A stretch of DNA of 64,000 bases. It comes from Gaeumannomyces sp. JS-464 (taxonomy: Eukaryota; Ascomycota; Sordariomycetes; Magnaporthales; Magnaporthaceae). The translations under genes were made by a program, and so were the position numbers. The notes under the pieces were generated by a model. It was given only the letters and a program-made list of their open reading frames with translations. It was not told the origin of the DNA and searched no databases. Position 1 is the stretch's first letter, and every line of letters starts with the position of its first letter. Positions 55,666 through 64,000 of this stretch are shown here, in pieces. The stretch is from contig NGZR01000004.1 in the NCBI GenBank assembly GCA_002197995.1, positions 806,001-870,000 of the forward strand. The letters are read 5' to 3'.

Positions 55666-56982
55666 ATGAAGGTGCGCACGCTCCTAACGGGCCCCCTCGT
55701 CCGCGATGGCCTCGCGGCCCGAGGTAACCGGCGTATCTCTACGCTGGAGCGACCTCGGATCTCGCGCTGGCGCCGACGGCACAAGAGGGGGTCCCCGGGT
55801 TTGGCAACTGATATCTCAACCAGGACATTTCTAGTTCCTCCCACTCCCCGACTTCGTGACCGTCACGAGCGCCCTGAATTTCGACACACCAGACTGCCAT
55901 GTCTCGGGCGGCTGCGACCTCTACACGACCAAGTCCACGGGTCAAGATAAGAAGCTATATAAGAACATCGACAAGTCGCTCGAGAACCAGCACGCATCGC
56001 TCGTGAAGTTTGGCGCAAGCCTCAGCCCACCCCAGCGCGCCGAGATGTCGGCCAGCCTGAACCTGTCGCGCTCAAGCCCATTCGGGTCGCTGGCGGACAT
56101 CTCGAGCCGTCGCACTTTTGCGTACCTGATCGCGACGCTGAACGCGTCACACCCGGACTACGACTTCTCCCACGTCCTGCGACCGAGTGACTTTAAGCGA
56201 GAGAAGAACCTCAAGAGGGTGATGAACAACCTCGACAGCACCCTCGGCAACACGGCGCGGGCGCTGTCGCCGGCCCGGACTTTTCGCTTTCACGCAGCTG
56301 CAGCTCTGACAGCGACGCAGCCGACCCTGTCTGGGGCCCCCAGATCTGGGCTCTGATCAACAAGCAGATGATGCTCGAGGACTGCACGGTCTTCAGCTAC
56401 CAACCGGCTGAGAATCCGTTTGACGAGGAGGAGGGCGCCATCTGGACACTGCATTACTTCTTCTTCAACAAGGCGCTCAAGCGCGTGGCGTATTTGCACG
56501 CCCGGGGAGTTCCCGTCACCAGCCACAGCCCGCGCGGCGCTCTCGACGGCGCTGGCTACTCAATAGGTGGTCGCTTGCACGGCACCGGCACTACATCTGG
56601 GGGATACAACGATGACGACTCGTCGGAAGAGTACGGGCCGCTGTCATCCTCACTCAAGCGCGGCTATGGCGACTTTGCGGGCGCGAACAAGCGCGCAAGG
56701 TTCTGGTTCGGTGACCGGGCCGCCAAACGAGTTCAGGCGGACTCTGACGACGACATGGACGACGGCATGATCTGGAACCGAACGGCCGACGGCGAGTTCG
56801 ACGATGGCTACCGAAACTACGACGACGAAGACGACGACGACAACGATGATTTCAGGAACCGCGACGATGACGACTACTCTGAGGAGGAGGGCGACGAGTC
56901 CGAGACTGATTTGCGGATACCATCCAAGGGCCCCGTCCGCGCCGTCAGCGAAGACATCGCGTCGCGCATGGAGATCGAGTGA
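55666..56982 (+). CDS. MAF1: RNA polymerase III repressor MAF1
   Basis: 384 residues from a 6-base first exon (55666-55671, ATGAAG) and a second exon from 55835. MAF1 shuts down Pol III when TORC1 signalling falls. The splice gives [18 protein letters not shown], the family start; then [26 protein letters not shown] (box A), [21 protein letters not shown], and box [56 protein letters not shown]. One T is missing at 56281-56284, which separates ALSPARTF from the SSDSDAAD segment. The tail is extremely acidic with poly-Asp runs. Uses the same TORC1 axis as NPR2 in this window (established pathway, no physical link implied). Confidence 0.93.
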
Positions 56983-57894
56983 AAGAGGCTGCCCAGCGGT
57001 TTTCTCGCTTTTGATTTATGATTACTCCAACCACATGAACGGCGGGTCTATTCCCGTTCCGCCCCTGGCACTCCTCTTCAACAGATGCGAAGGGGCCTGG
57101 CGCTCCCTTCGCCCACGCCGGATCGAATCAACATACCGTGCATGCAACAGCACAGTATGGGGCGGCCTGCGACTATCATTTACTTGATAGCACATATTCT
57201 CTCTCTCTCTCTCTCTTTTTTTTTTTTTTTTTTTTTTTTGGTGTTCCTTATTTTCTTTGCCCCTTGTCGTTTGATACCTCGCATGCGCTTGCTTGTTGGA
57301 GATGACCATTTTTCCAGGTTCCGGAGGCTCGTATCATGGCCTTCTTTCCTTGTTTCCTGCGTATACGCACTGCTACTTGCTCTTGTTGTGTTTTCGCGCA
57401 CCACTACCCAGTTCCTGTTTCGAGGTGGTTCGTTTGGATTTCTGGGGCGATCCGAGGAAAGGGTTGGGAGACGGTCAGTCACAGGCTCACGATTTCCTTT
57501 TTGGTTTGAGTTCTATGTCCAATTATTGTGTACTGTAGGGAGTCCAACTGGATGGCAATTGGCGGGGGGGTTGTTTGGGGGTCGCGGCTAGGCGACAGGC
57601 TCTGGGCTCGACGGTTGGGTTGGTTTAATGTATTGTTTGTTTCACAGCTTCGCGGCCATCGTGCGCGGCGTGTTGGTGGAATTTATTTTTTGGTAGTGAT
57701 AGCACTGTTTTAATCATGTTGACTACATACGCGGCTCTGTCCGATTTGAATTCGTGTGCATCAGGATGACTCCTCTGGCCCCGTGTATCGCCGAATATTG
57801 GGTCTTGCAATATCATGGGTCACATCTTTGATACATTGCAATATTATCAACATGTATGGTGATGTGTTAGTTCTCCATCGCTCGTACCGCTCCT
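56983..57894. other. Intergenic, convergent 3' ends, with CT/T microsatellite
   Basis: About 900 bases between convergent MAF1 and the CMD-family gene. Includes (CT)n and a 24-base T-run at 57199-57239. No gene. Confidence 0.5.
57199..57239. repeat. (CT)n followed by T24
   Basis: Alternating CT from 57199 to 57215, then 24 consecutive T to 57239. It lies in the MAF1 3' flank. Simple repeat. Confidence 0.95.
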
Positions 57895-58669
57895 TTAATG
57901 GCCACTTCCATCGGCCTTATCGGGCCCAAGGCTGTTCTTCTCGCCAACTTTGCAGCGCAGGACAATGTCGCGTGTTAGACACGGCGATGCGAACAATTAC
58001 GCAGGACTTATGAGGCGGGGTGGTTACTTACCATCGAGAGCGACCAGAAACCTGCTTACACAGTTGTAGCAGGCGACCTAAGAATTAAAAAGGGGACGAG
58101 CTTGGTCAGATCCAACAGGTCAAGTAAGAAGCGCGAAGTCCGGATTAATATCTAGACAATGCAAAACACTTGCCGTAGCGGTGATCTCGACAACCTCGCG
58201 GTCCGAGAACAAGGTCTTGAGCAGCAAAACGTCTCATCGGCGACGCGGACGTTGCGGGTCATCTCGCCGTGTACCGCAGCACGGCCCACTGCCTGTCTGT
58301 GAGCAGACCGTCCGGCGACCTCTCCAGCGCGGGCACGGGCCCGTCCATGCGGACCTGTTGGCGCATGGCGTCGTCGGGGACGCCCGCGTCGCGGGCCAGG
58401 GGCGCGTGGTGCATCCACTCGTACCAGGCCGTGTTGACGACGGCGACGCGGCAGATGGCCAGCTCGCGCAGGTCGGCGGGCAGGGATGAGCGCGTGCGCA
58501 CGGCGCCCAGGAACGAGTTCCAGCCGTCGGCCACGGGCGGGCTGTGCAGCAGGGCCAGGTCCAGGGGCTGCAGCGGGCGCGGGGCGCGCCGGGCGGCCAC
58601 GCGGGCCACGACGGCGGCGTCCTCGGGCGTCGCCGCCGGGGGCGGGGAGGGGACATAGGGGATGCGCAT
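57895..58669 (-). CDS. Carboxymuconolactone decarboxylase/AhpD-like family protein
   Basis: 198 residues from exons 58669-58174, 58077-58032 and 57947-57895. Fungal CMD-family protein: MRIPYVPSPPP, RRAPRPLQPLDLALLHSPPVADGWN, LPADLRELAICRVAVVNTAWYEWMHHAPLA (core helix with Glu, Cys and His), LTDRQWAVLRYT, then in shifted frame MTRNVRVADETF and KTLFSDREVVEITAT, and after splicing VACYNCVSRFLVALDVGEKN. One base is missing near 58265 and one near 58225-58229; with both the exon sums are in frame. The first intron begins GCAAGT, a GC-AG intron. Substrate unknown: members range from lactone decarboxylases to peroxidase-like proteins. Confidence 0.82.
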
Positions 58670-59846
58670 GGCGGGAGGGGAGTGGTGTGCAGGTGGATGG
58701 GGCGGGGGAGACGCTGCTTGGATATGGGGAGGTTGTTCGGGATAGGGGCTTTGGGATTAGCATGCGCCTTGTCTTTATGGTGTGCGTAGAAAAAAAAAGA
58801 GAGAGAGAATACCTGAGTCACCAGCTTTCACCTCGGAATTGGGGAAACGAACCCCCTTCCTCGGCCGGGCTCCGCGCGGGCTCCCCGCATCCCAGCCGGA
58901 ACCAGGTCCGGTATTCGGCGGCGGCAAGTGGATGCATGTTCTCGGCTTAAAATGTCTGAGCATATTATGGGTCAACCATGTTCCTGTCGGGTCAGAGCCA
59001 ACAGGCTCGCTCAGGAAACCCGGCTGGGCAAGCGGCCAGGCTTTCGGCAAGACAAGGCCAAGGAACGGGGTCGTTCAAGCATAAGAATCCCATCCCACTG
59101 CCATGGATCTTTTGAGGCCGTTGATTGTCCTCCGTCGGCGCATTCTGACCAAAATCACACCAAGGCGCCTTTGTGTTTTTTTGAAAGCGACGATGTGGTG
59201 TTTTGGACGGCCCGCCTTGCCCGCCCGCAATGGCTCACTGCCTACGGCGGGGTGACGTAAGGACTGGCCGAGATCATCGATCGGGCTCTCGGCGCGCTAG
59301 CAGTTGGGATCGGATTTTGGGATTGCCCGTCCTTGGGCCTATCGAATTTAGCATGGCCCCGTCGATGTCGTGGGGGAACAATTGATTGACTTCCGTTCCT
59401 TCTTTTCCTTCTCTTCCATGCAGGTTATCCTCGATGTGGCCTTCCCAGCGTCGCGCGTTTTTCGTCGTGTTCGCTTGTGTCCGCCGCGCTACTCCATTTT
59501 ATCGCTAGGTGCGCAACAGAAAGAGAGGAAAAAACAAAGCCACTCCACAACGGTCCAACTGGCTGGGCCAGACGTCCCAACCCGCCTTTCCCTCCTGCCT
59601 TTATTTGTTCACTTTTGTCTTCATTTGGTCAAGCAGTTTCGTTAGTCTTCTGTTGCCCTTCGCACCTCAATTTTTTGCACTATTGAATTCTCGTGACCAA
59701 CCATTTGGCTGGTGCCCCGCCGTCGGTGGGAGTTGGCGCATGCCCAGCCCATCTATTCTCCTCTCTCAAAGGATTTCGATTCATTGCCAGCGCCCACAAC
59801 TACCGGCCCCGGTGCTCAGCCGCCAGGCCCCTAGAGGCAGGCAGCC
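58670..59846. other. Divergent intergenic region
   Basis: About 1.2 kb between the CMD-family gene and CCZ1 start codons; no supported gene. Confidence 0.4.
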
Positions 59847-62567
59847 ATGGCGTCGCCGGCGTCCAGCATCGTCCCAGCCCAGCTCGGGTTTCTGGCCATC
59901 TACAACCCCACCCTGGGCGCGACCGACGACACCATCGAGGACCAGATCGTCTACTATGCCTCGGTCGGCACCCCCCAGCCGGGTCGCCGCCGGCGGGCCC
60001 GCAACCGCTCCATCTCAACCGTCTCCCAGGAGGAGCGCAACGAGCGCCTGCGCCAGATCGGCCTCGCCCAGGGCATGGTCGAGTTCGGCCGCAGCTTCTC
60101 GGGCGACCGCCCTGTCGACACGGTCGAGACGGAGAAGTCCAGAGTCATCATGCATGAGCTCGAGCCGGGCTGGTGGATCCTCGCTGTAAGTGACTTTTTT
60201 TTCTCTCTCTTACTTTTTCATATCGTCATATCCCTCGTATTGAGGCTGACATGGAACGGAAAAAAGTCTGTCGATTTGACCAAGCTGCCCGCTCCTCAAG
60301 GCAAGCAAGCCTCCTCGTCTGCACCCAAGGGCAAGGGCGCAGATGCCAAGGCGGATGCCGCCGAGTACTCCTCCAGGGAGGTCAAGCCGGCGGCGTTGCT
60401 GTTGCAAGACCTTATGCGGGCTCACTCTGTCTTCCTGCTGCATCACGACTCGTCCTTGAGTTCTCTGTTTGTCCGCACAAAGCGTGCCAAATTCTCCCAC
60501 CTGCTTGGCCGCTACTGGGACATGTTCCTGTCCACCTGGAACGTCATGCTGCACGGCAACCCCATCGTCAACGTCTTCGGCGGCATCAAGGTCGCCGCCT
60601 CGGGCGAGCTGGGCATCGGCGTCGGCGAGGAGGAGCGGGGCAGCGGCGAGCGAGAGGTGCTCGAGGGCTTGGTCGGTAGAATAGAGGGTCTCGTCGACCT
60701 CGTCGTCTCCAAGTTTGGCGATTACGATCCGGACAGCCCTGCTGAGGCCTCACCCGCTGCTACTACCGCCGCCGCCGCCGGCTCCAACACGGATCCTACA
60801 CAGCCATCCAACAAGTGGCTCGGGACCGGCGCCGAGCCCGCGGCCGAAGACGGCGCCATATTCCTGGGCACCGGCGCCCTGTCGCGACACTCGCTCAGGG
60901 ACCTCACGCACTGGATGGAAGACATTTACTCGTTCGGCGAGAACGCATACGGGGTTCGTGAAAGCGCCACCTCGGCGCGGCGGATCAGGGCGTGCAGGAA
61001 GTCGGCCTCCCATAAACAGACGCTGGAGCCCGTTTTGCTGCCGCCACCCCCTGTCACCGAGCTTGCACGGCGAGCCAAGCAGGCCTCGCCAACTAGGAGG
61101 TCGAGCAGCAAAACCCAGGAGCGGGCGGGTGCATCGTCCCCCGCTGCCGGCGCTGCGGGCCCCACGCCCCAAGACGAGTCTGACGGCACTGGCATGGCCA
61201 AGTATGTCGACTATCTTAAGATGGGCTATGGCAAATACTGGTCTATCGGTAGCACCGCAGCTGCTGAGCCGGCCGAGGAACAGACCACTGGCACCGGCGC
61301 AGGTAGTTCTGCACTCGCGTCTCCGGACACGGCCGCTAGCGGTGCACCGGGGTCAAAGGAACCTCCAGTCCAGAACGAGTCATCAGGTCACTATCTTATT
61401 GGCTTGATGGGAAATGTTGAAGGCACCGCCGGGACCAGCGATGGCGACTCGGTGGCCGCCGAGGATACGGAGCACAACTCGCGCACCCTGCTAAGGACAG
61501 TGACGGTCGAGCTGGACAGCCCCGAGCTGGAGCGTTCCGAGTCGCAGACGATGAAGGACCTGGGAAGCCACGACACGGAGCTCTTCCAGACCTCATCCTG
61601 CGACGACGAGCCCGCGAGTACAGTGTCAAGACCAGGTACCTCCAGGACCACGTCGTCGTCGTCAACCGGCGGCGGCGGCGGCATGAGGCGCGAGTCGTTC
61701 AATAGCCAGGACCGCAACAAGACGCACAAGCTGCGCATCGTCATCTACGTCAACCGGCCCTTCATGTTCGCCTTCCTGTTCCGCCTGCGCACCGACTCGC
61801 TCGCCTGGGACAGTCTGTACAAGTCGCTGCACGCCCAGCTCGCTCCGCTCCGCCACCCGCTGCTCGGCTCCACCTCGTACCGACCCGAGAGGCCCGGCGT
61901 CGACGACGACGGCGGCGGGGCAGCGGGCGGCGGCAGCGGCGGCCCTGCCGCCATCTACGACCTCGTCTGGGACCCCAACTTGCTCACCGTCCACTCCACC
62001 ATCCCGTCCATCCCGGACCCGGCAGTGCCGACGACGGCGACGGCCCAGAGCCCCGTCGCCGCTTGGTCAAGGGTTGAAGCGCTCAACACGCACACGCAGA
62101 TGCTCAACACGTACATCGCCACGCGCCAGGACCGGTCCGAGCTCGAGCGCACCTGCAAGACTAGCCGCGGCTGGTGGGTCGTGTGGAACAGAATCACGGA
62201 GCGCGAGACTGCCGCCATGCGGGCCGAGGCGGCGGCGGCGGCGGCAGCGGTGGCAGCGGCGTCTTCCAACTCGTCTTCATTGTCCGACGACGGCAGCGAC
62301 TCCGAGGGCCGCTCCGAGGAGACCACAAAGCCCGACAGGGACTCGCTCCGGCTCGTGACCAAGGAGATCTTCCTCATCCGCAAGGCGAGCGACCACCCGG
62401 ACGCCGGCTCCGGCGGCGCGGGAGTGAGTGGTGCGTTTAGGAATGTCAGCAGCTCGTACGGCGCTGGCGGTCCCGGCAGGTGGGCTGACGGCGCGAGCAG
62501 GCTTGCCCAGGGGATCGGTGTCGATACTCGGAAGTACATCGAGGGCCTCATCAGTATGAACCGCTAG
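59847..62567 (+). CDS. CCZ1: Vacuolar fusion protein CCZ1
   Basis: About 879 residues from exons 59847-60185 and 60267-62567. Partner of MON1 in the guanine-nucleotide exchange factor that activates Ypt7/Rab7 on late endosomes and vacuoles. The longin-type N-terminus is clear: QLGFLAIYNPTLGATDDTIEDQIVYY, RLRQIGLAQGMVEF, ELEPGWWILA then VDLTKLP after splicing, LLLQDLMRAHSVFLLHH and RYWDMFLSTWNVMLHGNPIVN. The middle is long and low-complexity; the C-terminal longin part contains LRIVIYVNRPFMFAFLFRLR and CKTSRGWWVVWNRI. The 81-base intron is a multiple of three and open, so it could be retained in a naive translation, but GTAAGT, a CTGAC branch and the rejoined family motif support removal. Confidence 0.88.
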   Translation: MASPASSIVPAQLGFLAIYNPTLGATDDTIEDQIVYYASVGTPQPGRRRRARNRSISTVSQEERNERLRQIGLAQGMVEFGRSFSGDRPVDTVETEKSRVIMHELEPGWWILAVSDFFFSLLLFHIVISLVLRLTWNGKKSVDLTKLPAPQGKQASSSAPKGKGADAKADAAEYSSREVKPAALLLQDLMRAHSVFLLHHDSSLSSLFVRTKRAKFSHLLGRYWDMFLSTWNVMLHGNPIVNVFGGIKVAASGELGIGVGEEERGSGEREVLEGLVGRIEGLVDLVVSKFGDYDPDSPAEASPAATTAAAAGSNTDPTQPSNKWLGTGAEPAAEDGAIFLGTGALSRHSLRDLTHWMEDIYSFGENAYGVRESATSARRIRACRKSASHKQTLEPVLLPPPPVTELARRAKQASPTRRSSSKTQERAGASSPAAGAAGPTPQDESDGTGMAKYVDYLKMGYGKYWSIGSTAAAEPAEEQTTGTGAGSSALASPDTAASGAPGSKEPPVQNESSGHYLIGLMGNVEGTAGTSDGDSVAAEDTEHNSRTLLRTVTVELDSPELERSESQTMKDLGSHDTELFQTSSCDDEPASTVSRPGTSRTTSSSSTGGGGGMRRESFNSQDRNKTHKLRIVIYVNRPFMFAFLFRLRTDSLAWDSLYKSLHAQLAPLRHPLLGSTSYRPERPGVDDDGGGAAGGGSGGPAAIYDLVWDPNLLTVHSTIPSIPDPAVPTTATAQSPVAAWSRVEALNTHTQMLNTYIATRQDRSELERTCKTSRGWWVVWNRITERETAAMRAEAAAAAAAVAAASSNSSSLSDDGSDSEGRSEETTKPDRDSLRLVTKEIFLIRKASDHPDAGSGGAGVSGAFRNVSSSYGAGGPGRWADGASRLAQGIGVDTRKYIEGLISMNR

Positions 62568-63228
62568 GACTAGGTTATCTGGATGAACCAACCGCAACGC
62601 TACTAGGTCGTTGCTGGTCACACGACGGATTTCACCGCATCTCAGTCTTCCCGATGCAATACACGGATGGACGCAGGACAGTCGGTCACGGCCGCCAGGC
62701 CACCACATTCTGGTCCCCAGAAAAAAAATATCTCTTGTTGAGAAGTTAGTCCCTATGGTATATACATTAGAATCAGAGTCTATGGACGAGCCTCTCAGGT
62801 CTGGTGTGACCAAACGACTCGAAAAAACAAATCCCACAAAAAGTCCCACTTTCTCCTATTGGACCAATGCACGTGCGTGGACTCCAACACTGGACTGACA
62901 AGCGCCGTCATGGTAGGGTATAGTCTGGCATATAACTGTGAGGAAATGCTGTTGGCGTGTCCAGGCACAGCACCGTGGATATTTTCAAGTAAATTCGTCA
63001 AGCCTGCCACGAGACAAACATCCCGGGAGGCCGTTGCAAAAAAAAAAAAAAAAAAAAAGGGGGTCGTCACAAATTCCAGGCGACGACGTGCGCAGATGGA
63101 TCTACCCTGAGAACCATCAGCGCCACATCGACAAACCCAGAGGAGGTCGAAGAGAAGATCTGCACTGCGAGCGCAGGAACAAACACACGGTTCGCGCGAG
63201 GGAATCAAGCCCCATAACCATCATGAGC
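62568..63228. other. Intergenic, convergent 3' ends, with A21
   Basis: Contains a run of 21 A at 63038-63058 followed by GGGGG. No gene. Confidence 0.5.
63038..63058. repeat. Homopolymer A21
   Basis: Twenty-one consecutive A in the 3' flank between CCZ1 and the RlpA-like gene. Simple repeat. Confidence 0.95.
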
Positions 63229-64000
63229 TTAAAAGAGAGTCCAGCTGACACCACGAGCACGGCCAATGCCGAGGTCACCGAAGAGGTCAATGAAGGCCTT
63301 CTCGCTGACGTCGATCTGGTTGAGGTTGCAGCTGGGGCACTTGTCGCGGACCTCGGCCGTGATGGACTTGCCGTTGTACGACAGCGTGACCTTCTTGCCG
63401 CACTGGGCATCGGGCCAGGTGCCGCTGGTCATGAGGTTGTGGGAAAGCGCGACGATGTACTCAGTCCTGTCCTTGCCCGAGTCGTCCGAGCCGCAGGCGC
63501 CCAGACCAACGGTGTAGTGGGTGACTTCGCCGGTGTACGAAGAGCCGCCGCCGCTGCTGGAGCCGCCGCTGCTGGAGCCGCCACCAGTTGCCGGGGGAGA
63601 GACGGGCGGAGGGGCAGGCTTCTCGACAACAGGAGGGGAAGCTGGGGCAGAGACAACGGGAGGAGGAGCAGCAACACTTTGCACCACGACCGGGGCCGTA
63701 GTGGGAGGCGGAGGAGCCGGCTTGACCTCAGCGGGAGGCGGAGGGGGCGCCTCTGTGGGCTTGGGTGCAGGTTTGACATCCTCAACGGGAGGCGGCGGCG
63801 GCGGCGCAACGGGAGCCGGGGCAGCGACAGGCGGCTTAGATGAAGGCTCGAAAAACTGAGCGGCAAGGCTGGAGCTGCTCTTGGGAACGGCGGCGGGGGT
63901 GGTGGTGGCAGGGCTCTCGGTGGCTGTGATGATGGTGCTGGTGGCTGTTACATCGTAGTACTCGGTGACAGTCTCCGTCACCCACTCGGTGACCCAGTCG
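63229..64000 (-). CDS. Proline-rich secreted protein with RlpA/expansin-like double-psi barrel, 3' part
   Basis: At least 257 residues; the 5' end is beyond the window (the frame is still open at 64000 and no ATG has been reached). A Thr/Val-rich repeat (VTEWVTETVTEYY) precedes a long Pro/Ala/Val-rich linker (about 120 residues) and a Gly/Ser stretch. The C-terminal domain of about 105 residues has the features of a double-psi beta-barrel: GEVTHYTVGLGACG, YIVALSHNLM, CGKKVTLSYNGKSITAEVRDKC and NQIDVSEKAFIDLFG, ending GVSWTLF. Four cysteines can pair as in small RlpA/barwin-like fungal secreted proteins. Likely wall-associated; function not known. Confidence 0.88.
   Translation of the reverse strand, partial: DWVTEWVTETVTEYYDVTATSTIITATESPATTTPAAVPKSSSSLAAQFFEPSSKPPVAAPAPVAPPPPPPVEDVKPAPKPTEAPPPPPAEVKPAPPPPTTAPVVVQSVAAPPPVVSAPASPPVVEKPAPPPVSPPATGGGSSSGGSSSGGGSSYTGEVTHYTVGLGACGSDDSGKDRTEYIVALSHNLMTSGTWPDAQCGKKVTLSYNGKSITAEVRDKCPSCNLNQIDVSEKAFIDLFGDLGIGRARGVSWTLF

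Noticed and set aside
57022..57309. Poly-Lys/Glu open frame near 57.2 kb
   Set aside because: Encoded by the (CT)n/T24 simple repeat read in reverse.
60186..60266. Reading CCZ1 straight through the 81-base open segment
   Set aside because: The segment has a GTAAGT donor, pyrimidine tract, CTGAC branch and AG end, and its removal restores the family motif after WWILA.
1..64000. CRISPR arrays, rRNA and tRNA genes
   Set aside because: No regularly spaced identical repeats with unique spacers, no rRNA-like conserved stretches, and no paired tRNA A/B boxes with a cloverleaf were found by eye.

Overview
The window is nuclear DNA from a filamentous ascomycete, most likely a Sordariomycete. Genes are GC-rich in third codon positions and carry short introns (about 50-110 bases) with GTRNGT donors, CTRAC-type branch sites and YAG acceptors. 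There are single-copy fungal housekeeping genes, a LaeA-like methyltransferase, a PTH11-like receptor and a complete quinic acid (qa/qut) catabolic cluster. About two dozen protein genes can be supported. I found no rRNA, tRNA, CRISPR array or intact transposon.

Layout. 1-1.1 kb: 3' part of a DUF1776 (SDR-like) gene. 1.5-2.4 kb: YTH1/CPSF30 for mRNA 3'-end formation. 3.1-4.6 kb: LaeA-like methyltransferase in seven exons. 4.6-8.0 kb: no recognisable gene. 8.0-11.5 kb: divergent pair SDH4 (succinate dehydrogenase anchor) and a CYT-18-type mitochondrial tyrosyl-tRNA synthetase. 11.7-13.4 kb: NPR2. 14.2-15.5 kb: alpha/beta hydrolase broken by a 5-base duplication. 16.8-18.5 kb: secreted tannase/feruloyl esterase. 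20.1-20.7 kb: secreted six-cysteine protein with a Kex2-type site. 22.1-24.4 kb: a gene joining an SDR and an NmrA domain in one reading frame. 25.4-26.7 kb: PTH11-like membrane protein. 27.2-27.7 kb: relic of an AAA ATPase.

28.0-42.7 kb is the quinate cluster: quinate/shikimate dehydrogenase (qa-3), 3-dehydroshikimate dehydratase (qa-4), catabolic 3-dehydroquinase (qa-2), a decayed inositol-monophosphatase-like gene (qa-x/qutG), the Zn2Cys6 activator (qa-1F), the AROM-derived repressor (qa-1S) and the quinate permease (qa-y). Together they import quinate, convert it through dehydroquinate and dehydroshikimate to protocatechuate, and regulate that route. Only qa-x is clearly dead.

43-64 kb returns to housekeeping genes: IRC22 (TRAP-alpha), an unknown membrane protein, BUD32, glutamate-cysteine ligase regulatory subunit, AP-1 sigma, MAF1, a carboxymuconolactone-decarboxylase-family protein, CCZ1, and the 3' part of a proline-rich RlpA/expansin-like secreted protein.

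A cross-cutting observation: about half of the genes are interrupted by single-base indels, mostly missing bases in short C/G runs. Restoring the base count rejoins conserved sequence every time, so these look like consensus errors. Exceptions that look biological are the multi-base lesions and stop codon in qa-x, the 5-base duplication in the hydrolase, and the AAA relic.
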